In this document: positions 11,601-22,059 of the stretch, piece after piece
Position numbering within the stretch: the stretch's first letter is position 1
Layout of the letters: every line of letters starts with the position of its first letter
Source of the DNA: Capitulum mitella
Taxonomy: Eukaryota > Arthropoda > Thecostraca > Pollicipedomorpha > Pollicipedidae
DNA length: 64,000 nucleotides
Reading direction: 5' to 3'
Assembly (NCBI GenBank): GCA_030062745.1
Contig: CP099839.1
Coordinates: 5,007,115-5,071,114, forward strand
Made by a program: the position numbers and the translations under genes
Notes under the pieces: model-generated
Told to the model about the DNA's origin: nothing
The model's input: the letters and a program-made list of their open reading frames with translations, nothing else
Databases searched by the model: none

Positions 11601-14600
11601 ACTAAAATTTGGAATAAATCAGTCTCTGGTTATTTATTTTAAACAACCAGAATGCGTTCTGGCAAATAGCGATTTGCCTCCATAGCGTTTTGTTCGTTTT
11701 TCTAGGAACCACTATGCGAAGCGATATCTTCCTCGGTGTTTGGGAATGGAAAAATGGCCTGTACACGTCCTGATCGCATCTTCATTCTTCTTATTTCCGA
11801 GTGTAGCCATTTGGCTACATCCACTACTCGGGCTGATTGTCTGGAATGACCAACGGACATGTCGGCCTCTGATCCTTAAAATGTACACCACACTCCAAGG
11901 GCAAGGCAGGATCACATTTCGGTTGACAGGTCCAAGAAAGGGAAAAACTGAAATGGAAATGCTGCAGTTTTCCAAAGTATGCTTTAAACATAATTTCTGT
12001 GCATGTTGACTAGAACGATAAGAAAGCCCATTCGTTTTCACAACCGTTTCCTGTACTAGATTGTGGAATGAATGCACTGCGCAGTTTCGACGATAGTTCT
12101 GTCGTTTGTTTTGTTTGCGTGTGTCTGAGGGCAAATCATTTTTACAATGTGGATTTTTTACAGGTGATGAGGAGTCGCCAATGCCATCACAAGATTAAGG
12201 TAAGTACATACGTTACATTGCACCTCGACAGTAATTAGAATTTGCCATCATGTGCGGAATAGTCTAGTGTAGTGTAGTCGAATCAAGTGCAACCAGGTCG
12301 AAGAAAGGGAGAATTGAAATGGAAATGCTGCAGTTTTCCAACTAGACTGTATATTGAATGCACTGCGCAGTTTCGATATTCTTTCTGCACTGAGAGAAAA
12401 AGGTGTTTCACCATGACATTTTAGGTCATTTTTATTTCATATTTTTAAGGATGGCCTATTGCGACCATCCGTTTATCCCGCAACTGGGCGATCTTTCATT
12501 TCCTTTCGAAAGATAATTGCTGGACATTCAATATAATGTTATTTAAATGTCTTACAACGCGGATTGCCACCCATAACTTGTCACTTCGCAATGCCGTGCA
12601 GGTCTTCCTGTTATCATGTAGGTGTCCACAAAGACTTTGTCCTTTATCTGTTGACATACTGCAACCAGCATTTAGCATTCCCGAATCCATGTCAAGGCCA
12701 ATGACCGTCTTCCACTTCTTTTGCGCCTATCCAGACGTTGTCATGGCAACATACTGCGCTTATCCAGCTTGCTCAACGGCTCGACATTCTAGTCCATACC
12801 CTGTCCCTATCTCCCCATTACCTGCTTCCTGTCATACAACTGTCGACCATGAAACCAATGGAAATATTTACCAAGTCTACCACTGGTCCCTCGCATTCTC
12901 CACGCGACACTCGTCCCCTGGGTGTGTCGAGATAAACGCAAAAATACGAAGTACGCAAAATCTGTCCATCAACAAGCACTGCACAGTGCTAGTGCGACCA
13001 CGTCCACAATGCACCACTGCGTACGAACAGCTCTGTAAGTGGATCATTCCATGCCAAATGGCACATGAATTGACCTGGCCCATTACGATCGTGATGAAAT
13101 TTGGTACGCTCACGACACTTATCAAAAACATGGTCAGCCATAAATTCCAAGCCCCGTGTGACCTCTGAAGTCAAGGTTATAGGTCATGAAAGGTCACTGA
13201 TTTTTACGAATGTTGCATGATTCAAATGCCCATAATTCGGTAACAGACTGTCACATTAAAAGCGCGATGACGCCATTCGAGAGGAAAATGTGCCACGTTT
13301 TATAAATAGCTTAATGTTTTTGGTGATCTCGGGATGACTTTTGACCTGACTAGATCACATTGATCATTTTTGGTTTTAACCATGTTTGCCCACCGTGATC
13401 TTCGCGAAACTGCAGTACAATATGTCCCCAAATACCTGTAATAAGCGTAACAAAAAGACATTTTCGGGAAAACTGAAACTTTTTCAGTTATCTTGAATTT
13501 AGTGTTGCCAAGTGGCGCTTGAGAAATGTGCCCTGAGACAATTTTACGTTGGAATATTGACTGATTTCGTATCTATCGTTTGTCGGATTATTCTACAATT
13601 TGGTGAAGACAATGTCCTGAGTGTCTGCTACACATCACCCTAGTTTCAATTGCTTGACAAGAAAGGTCAAGGGTCATGATACCCCGTCACCCATCGACCC
13701 CTGTCATCCAGATCTGACATACCCGTTCTTCACATTTCCACAGAAATGAGTCCACCGGGTGTTCTTAGGCCTTTAAGCCAACTGGGACAATCTAAGTCGA
13801 GCATCGGGGCCTTGTAAGGTCAACCAAGGTCCCTGGCCCGAGTGCCTTTGAATCACGAGGCCGTTGGACCAGACATAGCTTTTTTTAGGGCAATGCTTCC
13901 GAATTTCACACATATTTTTGACGCATCAAAGTTTGCACGTATCGGAAGTTTCCATGAGCGTTGTTTTTTTTGTCGTGACGTCATCCCCTTGAATCCTGGA
14001 AAAGTCAGAGTCGAAATGACAACTTCGTATAGAAGAGAACAGAAGTGGTGATTGAGATACGTGCCAAAAAACAAAAAAAATCACTTCTGTCCACGACATA
14101 GAATGAACATAACGACTCGATGGGTGCAAAACGGATGTGGAATTCGAAATCAGCGTCCCAAAAATCTATAAATGATCTGAGGTCAACATGGTCAATCCAA
14201 GGTCTTCTGATGTCAATGGCCCCGGCTGACCTTCCGAAGGTCATGATGCACGACTAAGGCTATCTCAGTTGGCTTTAGGACCTAATAACTCCCGATGGAC
14301 TCACTTTCGTGCAAATGTGAAGAACGGGTATGTCAGATTCCGATGGCAGGAGGCGACTGGTGGCGGGGTGTCATGACCTTTGATTTTTCTGGTTCAAACA
14401 ACTTGAAACTAAGATAGTATAGCAGGCACGCAGGACATTGTGCACACCAAATCGTAGAACAATCAGACAAACATAAGGCACGAAATCAAACAAAACTCCT
14501 GACATAGCTTCAGGGCATATTCCTAAAGCCCCACTTAGCAGCACTAAATTCAAGATAACAGGAAAAGTTTTAATTTGCCCAGAAATTTTTTCTTCCACGC

Positions 14601-17600
14601 TTATTCCAGATACTTGGGGGCATTTTTCTGCTGCATTTTTGCGGGTATTACGGTGGGCAAACATGATTAAAACCAAAAATGTTCATTGTGACCTAGTCAC
14701 GTCAAAGGTCATCCCAGGCTAACCGAAAAGTGATCTGATTTATGAAAGGTGGAACATTTCTCTTTCCATTGACACTAATCGCAGCTTTCTGTGACAATCC
14801 GTCACCGAGTTATCGGCATTTGAATCATGCGATATCTACAAAAATCGGCGACGTTTCATGATCTGTAATTTTGACTACAGAGGTCACCAAGGGCTAAAAG
14901 TTTGTGGCTGACCATTTTTTTGAAGACATTATGAGTTAATCAAATCTGATCGAAATCGAAAAGGGTTGGGTCAATTCTTGTGCGATTTGGCGTAGAATGA
15001 CCCAGCTGCAACTTTTCCGTCTACAGGAATACAAACGCACTGGTGATTCATTCATGAGAATAATGGGAATACAAGAAGTGCATGGCGTTTGTCGCCACAG
15101 ACATCCATAATCAGCACGGTGTACAGAGCGAGAGGGGAGGTAAAAGAGAACAGAAATATAGAAACAGACAGAAGACAGCAGACAGACAGAGAAGGAAGAG
15201 AAAACAGAGATAAAACAAACAAACAAACACACACCCAGAGAGAGAGAGAGAGAGAGAGAGACGAGATGAGACGAGACGAGACGAGACGAGACGAGACGAG
15301 ACAGCGACATGAACAGGGTCAGACAGACAAGGACAGGGTCCGACAGACAAGAACAGGGTCAGACTGACAAGAACAGGGTCAGACAGACACGGACACGGAG
15401 CGACAGACAAGGACACAAGCAGACAGGGACGGACAGAGACAGACAGACATACAGAGATAGACGTATACCGTTAGACAGAGACAAACGCACGTGCAAACAA
15501 ACAAGCATACAAACGGACAGAGACAGGCGTAGACGTACAGACAGACAAAACGAGACAGGCGCAGACGTGCAGACAGGCAAAAGCATTCAAACAGACATAC
15601 AAACAGACAGAGACAGACATACATAGACATGCCTACAAGCAGAGATGGAAAAGATGAAAAAGCCTATGTGTTCCACAGGGAAGAGCTTGGAGTATCTTTA
15701 TCCGACTTTTTTCACCGCCATTCTTTACGATTTCATGTCGCCTCTTCCCGAGGGCGGCGTCCGTGATGCCGTCGATCTCGCTGAGGTCCTCGCTCTGCTT
15801 CAGAGCACTGACATCGTGCTCCCTCTGAAAATATTCCATCGTGTTAGGTCAGACTGATACAAATAAGAAAAAACGAACTAACAGATCTTCGCTAAGTCAG
15901 CCACCCTGGTATTTTGCTGTTGTTACGGTCCCAAAATAGCGCATGCAAAATTTCACATGTCGAAATAAATGCTTCACCCTCATCCCATGAGCTCCGAGGT
16001 TGCCCCCGTCGAGCGCAATGGAGGATGAGCTGAGCAAAAATCAGTGACCCCTGAACAGACCGCCATGGTATGCCAGAACGGTATCTCGTGCTTTTGCATT
16101 CAATGCAACTTTTCCAACCTGCAAAATAGTTTATTGTGTACTTGGGAGGTGTTTGGGCCAATTCTGACCTATGCAAATCGCGGGAACCCAAGCGACGCGG
16201 CCCGCCGCTTCCGAATTGCCTGCACTGCCGGACTTAACGATCTTTTCCACCTGTTCTTGAATTTATTGTACAGGTTTGCTATCATGAACTCCTAGAGTAT
16301 ATAAGGATACCGATCTGTGTGTGCGGATCACAAGAAATTTTGTTTCTTTACAATTATTCATGTTAGAAAAGCTGTACTGCATACTGGGAGTGGGCCATTT
16401 GGAGTGCTTTTACTTTGTTGCACGTTTTACGACGCAAAAGTGCGTGTTAGGATTGCGTGCCATTTTGCAATAAACACATGACTTCTTTGCATTTTTTTCA
16501 GATGCAGACTAACTGGCTTTCTCATTACAGTTCATAACTTGTTATCTTTGATGACGTCATGCATCACGATCGACGTCCGTTTCGTATTATAAGCGACACT
16601 TAATTTTAAACAACAGTTTATCTGAATAAGCCACATGAGCATATTTCAACAGTCAGCAATTTGATGTGGTCCCAGTAATTGATCCGAGAAGCGGATGAAC
16701 TTGAAAACGTAAAATTACCAACATAACAAGAACCAAGAACCAAGATAACCAAGAACCAAGATAATGAAACATAATATGTAAAGACACATAGAGTAGGACG
16801 ATTCTTGATGCCTAATCGTAGTCTATGGCTCCAAACATACTCGCATCCAACGGGCGCACCCCCGCCCCTTAACAGCAGATGTTTTGCATTTCCGCGATAC
16901 AAAGCAGGGAAAATTTCGGCTTTGCACTAAATCAAACGAGACATCTCTGGGTCGGGGATCTCCACCCCAAGGGAACCGCTTCGCGTGCTAAAAATTTCAG
17001 GAGTTTGGATTGTAGGACTCATATACTCCCCCGGCGTCGGAATGGAATACAAACAATTTAAGCCAAACCGTGAATTTACCTGACCACAATCTTACAGCAC
17101 CAACGCACGTGTTCTTTGACGTCGACATTCCGCACGGTTCAAGCCGAGACGCGCTGTTCACTGGCCGGAACGGGCCGGAACTAACCGCCATGGTAGCTTC
17201 TGCTTCGTAATCGCCTGTCCGCGCATGCGCATATTTATGATCCGATAGGAATCTTGTTGGTTGTCGCCCGAATGCCTACGGTTTATCATTTAAGCGAGAG
17301 CTGTCTGGGCGGATGGATCGTAGCAGAATAAAACATTGACTACCAGTGGATCGAACTATGTTCAAAAAGAGAAAGGAGTCATATGAATAGGGATTTTTGG
17401 AAGACAGCTCAATGTGGCTTTTGGGACATACATTTATTCATAGACAATTAAAAATGTGTCTTTGTTCCAGCGGCTCGTAATCTTCCTGTTAGCAGTTGCG
17501 GTCTCATTTTGCTCTGATTTATCTCCCAGAAATCCCCCTTTAGCAATTTTATGAATATTAGTGGAGGATTGATCTAGCCAGAATCCACTATTTGATACCG

Positions 17601-18473
17601 AGCTAAGACGTTTCTTCTCTGAGTGTGTAGTTTGTTTTGTTTGGGTGCGCCTGAGGGCAAATCATTTTTACAATGTCGATTTTTTTGCAGATGATGGGGA
17701 ACCGCCAATGCCATCACAAGATTCACGTAAGTACATTGTACTGCGCCTCAACAGTAATTAGAGCTTCCCGTCAAGTGTGGCGTAGTCTAGTGTGGTATAG
17801 TCAAGTGTAGTGCAACCGGGCCCAAGAAAGGGAGAACTGAAGTGGAAATGCTGCAGTTTTCCAACTAGATTGTGGATTGAATGAGCTGCACAGTTTCGAC
17901 GTTCTTTCTGCAGTTTGTTTTGTCTGGGTGCGTCTGACGGCAAATCATTTTTGCTATGTCGATTTTTTACAGGTGACGAGGAGCCGCGAATGCCACCACA
18001 CGATTCACGTAAGTACATACGTTACATTGCACCTCGACTCTAATTAGAACTTGCCGTCAAGTGCGGTGTAATCTAGTATAGTGAAGTCAAGTCTAGTGCG
18101 ATACCGTAAAATCCAGCGCGATACTGTGATGCTATTAATTGTCCTGTTTTGCGGACTAAACGCCGAATCCTGTGTCAGCCAGACCTGATGTTGGACATAG
18201 GCCGCTGAAAAACCGAGCCGCCAGGCAGTGATGACACGTTCGTCTTCATGATCTGTCTGCTGACGTTTGCTCTTCCAACAGGGAAATGAGCCACCTGCTC
18301 GGCGACTGCAGTGTGCGAGGCGCTCTCCCCGAACTGACACAGAGATCAACGGACTGGACTTCCCCCGACCAGCCCCGAGGCGGCGCGAACAACACTGGAC
18401 GCCGGTCCTGAGCCGGCCGAGTCGCAGCGTTGTGGTCGCCGCCCGGCACTGGCCGCGATATCGCGACAACTAG
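5627..18473 (+). CDS. Secreted modular protein, paralog 1 (gene span)
   Basis: Predicted gene of unrecognised family. Exon 1 encodes a signal peptide and ends in phase 1. Candidate internal exons, all phase 1-1, are 6261-6320 (C), 6845-6880 (A), 7954-7989 (A), 10321-10383 (D), 12164-12199 (E), 17691-17726 (E) and 17973-18008 (E). A last exon starts at 18282. Any subset of internal exons keeps the frame. Skipping the stop-bearing exon at 12164 and ending at the TGA reached in phase 1 in the last exon gives about 110 residues. The C-type and D-type exons carry R-x-x-R motifs (RHPR, RQMR) and acidic Ser-Gly ends, and the A exon ends SGSG. This suggests a secreted precursor or a Ser-Gly glycosylated protein. 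Evidence is splice-site consensus, phase symmetry and conservation with the second paralog. There is no transcript support and no family match, so function is inference. Confidence 0.5.
5685..6260 (+). other. Paralog 1 intron 1
   Basis: A 576-base intron, GT-AG, ending TTTCCACAG. It is alignable with intron 1 of paralog 2. No further feature seen. Confidence 0.5.
6261..6320 (+). CDS. Paralog 1 exon C (RHPR, DDLEGS)
   Basis: A 60-nt phase 1-1 exon between TTTCCACAG and GTACGCGC. It encodes DASQGRHPRQVSGNDDLEGS followed by a shared Gly codon. It contains the R-x-x-R motif RHPR and an acidic tract leading into EGSG. Confidence 0.6.
6845..6880 (+). CDS. Paralog 1 exon A (DMESAMPPSGS)
   Basis: A 36-nt phase 1-1 exon between TTTTTGCAG and GTAAGTAC, 584 bases downstream of the start of exon C. 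It encodes GDMESAMPPSGS then Gly. The same exon recurs many times in paralog 2. Confidence 0.6.
7954..7989 (+). CDS. Paralog 1 second exon A (DAMESGLPPSGP)
   Basis: A 36-nt phase 1-1 exon between TTTTTACAG and GTAAGCAC. It encodes DAMESGLPPSGP then Gly, so the second SG is lost relative to other A exons. The partner B-type exon expected about 585 bases upstream is absent. The sequence there jumps directly into the A-proximal intron. Confidence 0.5.
7990..10320 (+). other. Paralog 1 intron with module-derived repeats
   Basis: Intron sequence homologous to the about 2.3-kb modules of the paralog 2 array (for example 9040-9480 matches 38985-39400). It includes a GC-rich block (about 8500-8700, GCCTGAGGCGCCAGACCGTC) that recurs at about 38470 and 39845. 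A 50-60 bp piece is duplicated head to tail (about 9500-9560 and 9600-9660). No exon recognised. Confidence 0.5.
10321..10383 (+). CDS. Paralog 1 exon D (RQMREAKR)
   Basis: A 63-nt phase 1-1 exon between TTTCTTACAG and GTAAATAC. It encodes DASARQMREAKRYVYRGFEGS then Gly, aligning with the B/C exons (basic R-x-x-R near the start, EGSG at the end). AKR adds a dibasic site. The counterpart in paralog 2 is at 45964. Confidence 0.55.
10384..12163 (+). other. Paralog 1 intron D-E
   Basis: Collinear with 46027-47823 of copy 2, with no unambiguous exon. Near 10690-10815 (copy 2: 46340-46450) lies a stretch with ATG-rich promoter-like character, but its short frame is not shared between the copies. 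Confidence 0.4.
12164..12199 (+). pseudogene. Paralog 1 exon E1 with in-frame stop
   Basis: A 36-nt exon between TTTTTTACAG and GTAAGTAC, encoding GDEESPMPSQD then TAA where homologous E exons read TCA (Ser). Splice sites are intact. It could end the protein early, be skipped without frame loss, or be a dead exon. Its positional equivalent in paralog 2 (47824) is open. Confidence 0.5.
13030..15012. mobile_element. About 2-kb foldback palindrome
   Basis: The sequence is a diverged inverted repeat centred near 14022. For example, TCATTCCATGCCAAATGGCA at about 13040 is answered by the reverse complement of TGCGATTTGGCGTAGAATGA near 15000. The CCGTCACCCATCGACCCC tract near 13684 is answered by the reverse complement of the tract near 14355-14375. 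AACCATGTTTGCCCACCGT near 13379 is answered near 14650. Arms are close to 1 kb each and imperfect, and AGGTCA/TGACCT words are frequent. This fits a foldback or long-inverted-repeat DNA transposon with no coding capacity. A related single arm appears near 52541. Confidence 0.65.
15120..15640. repeat. GA, GACGA and AGACAGAC satellite block
   Basis: Successive simple repeats: (GA)n at about 15237-15262, (GACGA)n at about 15263-15301, an about 20-bp unit CAGGGTCAGACAGACAAGAA in about five copies to about 15400, then AGACAGAC-type sequence. The overlapping long frames on both strands here are repeat artefacts. Confidence 0.85.
17691..17726 (+). CDS. Paralog 1 exon E2
   Basis: A 36-nt phase 1-1 exon between TTTTTTTGCAG and GTAAGTAC, encoding DDGEPPMPSQDS. 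It belongs to the E-type exon family and is open. Confidence 0.5.
17973..18008 (+). CDS. Paralog 1 exon E3
   Basis: A 36-nt phase 1-1 exon between TTTTTTACAG and GTAAGTAC, encoding GDEEPRMPPHDS. The E2-E3 spacing of 282 bases and the repeated flanks show a short tandem duplication of an exon with its intron. Confidence 0.5.
18282..18473 (+). CDS. Paralog 1 candidate last exon, Arg-rich frame
   Basis: Starts after a good acceptor (TTGCTCTTCCAACAG). Read in phase 0 it is open for 63 codons (GNEPPARRLQCARRSP near its start, RYRDN at its end). Both differences from the second copy within the exon are synonymous in this frame (CGA/CGG, AGG/AGA). However, all upstream exons end in phase 1, and in that phase the exon reads only Arg-Lys-stop (TGA at 18287-18289). 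Either the protein ends there and the rest is 3'UTR, or an unseen exon changes the phase. Conservation continues past the stop to a donor-like GTAAGTTC at 18532. Confidence 0.4.
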   Translation, partial: GNEPPARRLQCARRSPRTDTEINGLDFPRPAPRRREQHWTPVLSRPSRSVVVAARHWPRYRDN

Positions 18474-18479
18474 CCGTTT

Positions 18480-20830
18480 GGAGGTTTCGTGTGAACGGTG
18501 TGCTCTTATCGGTAACGACACGAAGAACGAAGTAAGTTCTCTCGATTGATGTTTTCCGAACAGATGACTTCGGTAACCCTCCATAACCATCAAGGCCATC
18601 AAAGATTCGGGTTAATCGGGGACGTCACAGAACTGACAATGTTCTCGTACATTCCATAGTTTCCGAAGTTGACTCCCGGCCCCAAGTCATTTTATCAAAA
18701 AAGGGGAAATGATTAGAGTGATTAAGTACCTGACCAATTTCTTCTCTCATATGATTCAATTTTCGGAAGAACGTCGGCTTACTGGATTCCAGCATAATGG
18801 TGAAGAGGGTTCTTCAGGATTGTGGGCCGGTTGCCATGGAAACACAATAAAAGCTTGCTGGTGATGTCACCAGTGTGATCAACCAAAACTTTAGCAGGAA
18901 AATTCGATGGGAGCTGTTAGCCACGGTCCTCGCTCACAAAAATGGCTTTGCCTGGCACGAACTGATCAATGTGAGAGAACCTTGAGATCGCTCGGGATTG
19001 TTACCATGCACTTTTGCAACAAAAATATGTGATGATCTTCAGTGAGGGAACAATGTGAACGCAAGTCACCATGGGCGGAATCTGTCAGTTTTCAATGAAT
19101 TCGGTGTTCTGGATGTTAAACTACTTGAGGGAATACACTGTGTGCCTGTTACCTTCTATTATTGTTCTCGTCGCCGTATGGTGAAGATGTTGCGCCGTAT
19201 GGACTGATATTTGCGTTTTGAAAGGTTCGGAGTCATCCCAGCTTGCGGAACTGACATTGCAGTGTTTAAATCAGTTCTCTCTGCACCCATCGGTATGCTG
19301 TGTCTAAAAAATGCAAAGAAACCGAACTGTAGCGGGTTGATGATCAGTGGATGCTACGCTGAAGGACTTTTCCGGCCGTACCAGAGTCTTCTCTGTTGGT
19401 TTCAGTGGGTCAAGGAGAGGCGTTGGAAAACCCCGATGCCGTTTGGAAAGTTACAGGGCATCACGGGGAGTAGCGTGCAATTTATTGCTTTTCGGCATGG
19501 GCTGGCTTCTCCACAGCTGTCTCTCGATGGCATATGGTGGCAGAAACCTGGCTTGAACACGTTCTCCGAAGATTTTGTTGTATCGTTGTAATCGGAGTTA
19601 CATTCTGTTTAAACCGTTGTCGTAGACCCGAGCCAGTCTTCCCTAGTCGCCATCCAGTGGAATCTCCTTTTGGCCGTGATCGAAAACTGAAGCCCTGTCT
19701 CCGGTTTCCTTCCTTTTTGAGGTTTTGGGGATATTAGGCGTCTTGTAATAGGCATTAGGGATAGGTAGATGATAGCTGTCGGGCAATACACGATGCGCAG
19801 AACTAGTACGATTGCTGGATACGTGAAGTTCCCGCACCCGTCGCAACGTTCGAAAAATGCAAAACGAGGACCACGGAAGAAGGATCAGGGACGTTCAGGA
19901 ATGGTGTCAGCCAAGTCATCAGCTGATAAGCTTGCGTCCAAAGGTTTCTCTCAGAAAGAAAAGATTTTCATGTATATTTAACGCCATACTCATACCTACA
20001 TATGCTCACGTATCTCCTTCGTCGCGTAAGCAGCGATGAAACGTGGTCAATGGGATAGGCGCTCCACTGGAACTCCTGTCGCGACATAGCCCATCAAAGG
20101 TAGCAAAGGCAAAATGAATAAAATAGATACCAGCAGGGATCCGTTTTTGGAGTTTTCTCATAGTTGCTGGAACTCCTCCACAGCTGGAGGGGGAAGAGAC
20201 ATCTTGGGTCAATTTTCTCCAGTCAACGTCCATAGGGTCAATGATAAAGTTCGAAAAAGGTGTGGGGGGACAGCGTGGGGACCCTTTCCCCCGCTTCCCG
20301 CGTCCTTTTCGTCTCTTCTCGTAATTGGGGCTATATGTCCTTGATTACTGTTCCACATTATACTTTTCATTTGCGGTCAGAAGGTATCTGTGAACAGCTT
20401 ATCATGGGTTAAGGAAGCAAGCATATTATAGTCACGGCTGTGCCGTGGAGAAATAATACGAAATGATGAGAAATGGCAACCATTTCCATTTACGCCGTTT
20501 TAGGGGAGATACGTCCCCGTTCCAGTGCAGCGGCAACGCTCATGAACTTAATGAAGAAGCATATTCATTACAGCGAAATACCAATCACTTCAAACTAAAA
20601 TCGGTACCATGCTAAACAAAGTATCACGATCTTGGGTAAAGCGCCAGAACAGCAATTTGTGCAAGTTTACGTAGTGCCATTCCCGCCAGGTTTTTCGTGC
20701 ATTTTTCCGGGAAGAAAACGAAAAAACTGTATCGCACGTATATATGTACATCGTACACCACACGTGTATATGAAACGGAGCAATGCTGATGTTTCGCGTT
20801 GGCCAGAAGACCATCGACCGCTGCCTACAT
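18480..20830. other. Intergenic between secreted-protein paralog 1 and COE relic
   Basis: Alignable with about 48350-50630 of copy 2. The first 120 bases are almost identical between copies, and the remainder is more diverged. A frame at 19769-19981 has an open counterpart at 49600-49833, and a 40-base core is identical. Replacement changes outnumber silent ones, so I do not call a gene. AATAAA occurs at 18846-18851. Confidence 0.4.
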
Positions 20831-21404
20831 TACAACATTCAATAAGTCAAACATACAACTCAGGCAGCTGAGAAAAAGCACAATTAATGTGACTAGATTA
20901 AGCTGACGTAGTATGGCACATGTTCCAGTTCCTGTTCATCGAAGATGGCGGTTTCAGTATCAGATCTCGTTGATTCAATATGATATGTTTGCGCAGTCGT
21001 GGCCTCTGGCGACGAACCCCCAACCGTTTCACTATGACATCCATTCGCACATCCACAGGCGCGCACACACGAACCAGCTGATGCACGCGGCGACCGATGA
21101 GCGTCAAATAAAACAACGCGAAGTCAAATTCATAGAAAGTCTTGGCACTGCAGTCGGACTCTGTTGCCAACTTCATTTGGCCGTCTTTCAACTCAGAAAC
21201 GTCACGCGCTAATTAGCGCAGTGTATTGAATTAATATCACTGGCGAGAAATAGGAAAATGTACTAAAGCTCAGATCACGTACATTCCCAGTCACCAAGTT
21301 CGCCGTCCTGCATCACGAGCTTTTCTCTTGCCCAGAGTTGCAGTTCCGACGTGGTTCAGTGTTGTATCAATAGTTCACTTTACCGCACATAGATGCCCCT
21401 AGTA
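20830..21404 (-). promoter_or_regulatory. Conserved COE 3'UTR-like block, relic copy
   Basis: Directly downstream of the relic COE stop codon on the minus strand. It is far more similar to 50640-51218 (by eye about 95%) than neighbouring introns are. It contains a perfect 14-bp palindrome GCGCTAATTAGCGC (21206-21219) with a homeodomain-type TAATTA centre. Most likely the copied COE 3'UTR. Confidence 0.5.
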
Positions 21405-21505
21405 TCATTTGGACGTCAGCGATGCGTACGGCTGTCCGCCGCCGGCAGCTGACAACGCATACGCTTTCATGGTGGCAAACAGAGATGACATGTTGCCTCC
21501 CATGC
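21405..21505 (-). pseudogene. COE last exon, duplicated relic copy
   Basis: Same length (101 nt), acceptor and stop as the genuine last exon at 51219-51319. It encodes GMGG..SLTSK with four replacements (I to N, P to L, N to K, F to Y). It is open by itself, but upstream exon copies are damaged and the rest of COE is absent from this duplicate. Confidence 0.8.
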
Positions 21506-21792
21506 CTGAAAAAAACAAAAATGGGTGCTTTCCCGCTCACAATAACCAGTGGCTCTGACATATTGAACACAGTTTTGATAATGGAGATATCCCGGCGATG
21601 CGGCTCACGTAGAAAATGCACAAGGAGTGGATATCACAAATAACATGAAGTTTACCACTAAACGATCATAATTAAAATCATCAAACGTGGAAAAAAGCAA
21701 GTTCGAGCAGTGAGTGTATGTGGTACTCTGAATACAGGTGGCCTCAGTCCTCCCATCCTCGGAGAGATTGGCGGCCGGCGGCTAGAACTCAT

Positions 21793-21924
21793 CCATGCTG
21801 GAGAAGTGGGCGGCGGCCGAGCTGTAGACGTTCATGTAGGAGGCGTGGGAGTTGGTGTTGGGCGTGGGCGTGCCGGAGTATCCGCGGGGGGATGCGCTGC
21901 TGCTCTGGCCCCTGCCGTACTCAT
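21793..21924 (-). pseudogene. COE penultimate exon, relic with lost splice donor
   Basis: A 132-nt copy of the exon at 51645-51776 (DEYGRGQSSSASPRGYSGTP...), open with a few replacements. The donor GTACGT has become ATGAGT, so normal splicing is lost. Reading on gives MDEF then TAG at 21782-21784. Confidence 0.8.
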
Positions 21925-22059
21925 CTGCAACAGCGCCGCACAAGTGAAACGGACGGCCGGGCAGCCAGCACCGCATGCCACGGGATGGGCGGAGCGCTCA
22001 AAAATGTCAGCGAGCCGAAATGTCACACAGGGTCAAAACCAACTCTGAACATCATCATA

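Larger units (their letters stand above)
12395..17610. other. About 5.2 kb insertion unique to duplication copy 1
   Basis: Sequence between two homologous E-exon flanks that are adjacent in the other copy's arrangement. It contains a long foldback palindrome, an AGAC/GAGA satellite block and some 2.5 kb in which I recognise no gene. The 210-residue plus-strand frame at 12536-13168 shows no family features and runs into the foldback arm. Frames at 15633-15857 and 16044-16295 are also unrecognised. Confidence 0.5.

Noticed and set aside
12536..13168. 210-residue plus-strand frame
   Set aside because: No recognisable motif, and its 3' third lies in the foldback arm. Possibly chance or transposon debris.
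15089..15630. Long frames rich in Arg/Gln/Asp or Ser/Leu/Val
   Set aside because: Translations of simple AGAC/GAGA repeats.
18044..18602. Minus-strand frames over the conserved Arg-rich exon
   Set aside because: GC-rich sequence is open on both strands. The acceptor and the silent differences favour the plus strand.
19769..19981. Open frame conserved at 49600-49833
   Set aside because: Indel is in frame, but replacement changes exceed silent ones, so no protein constraint is visible.
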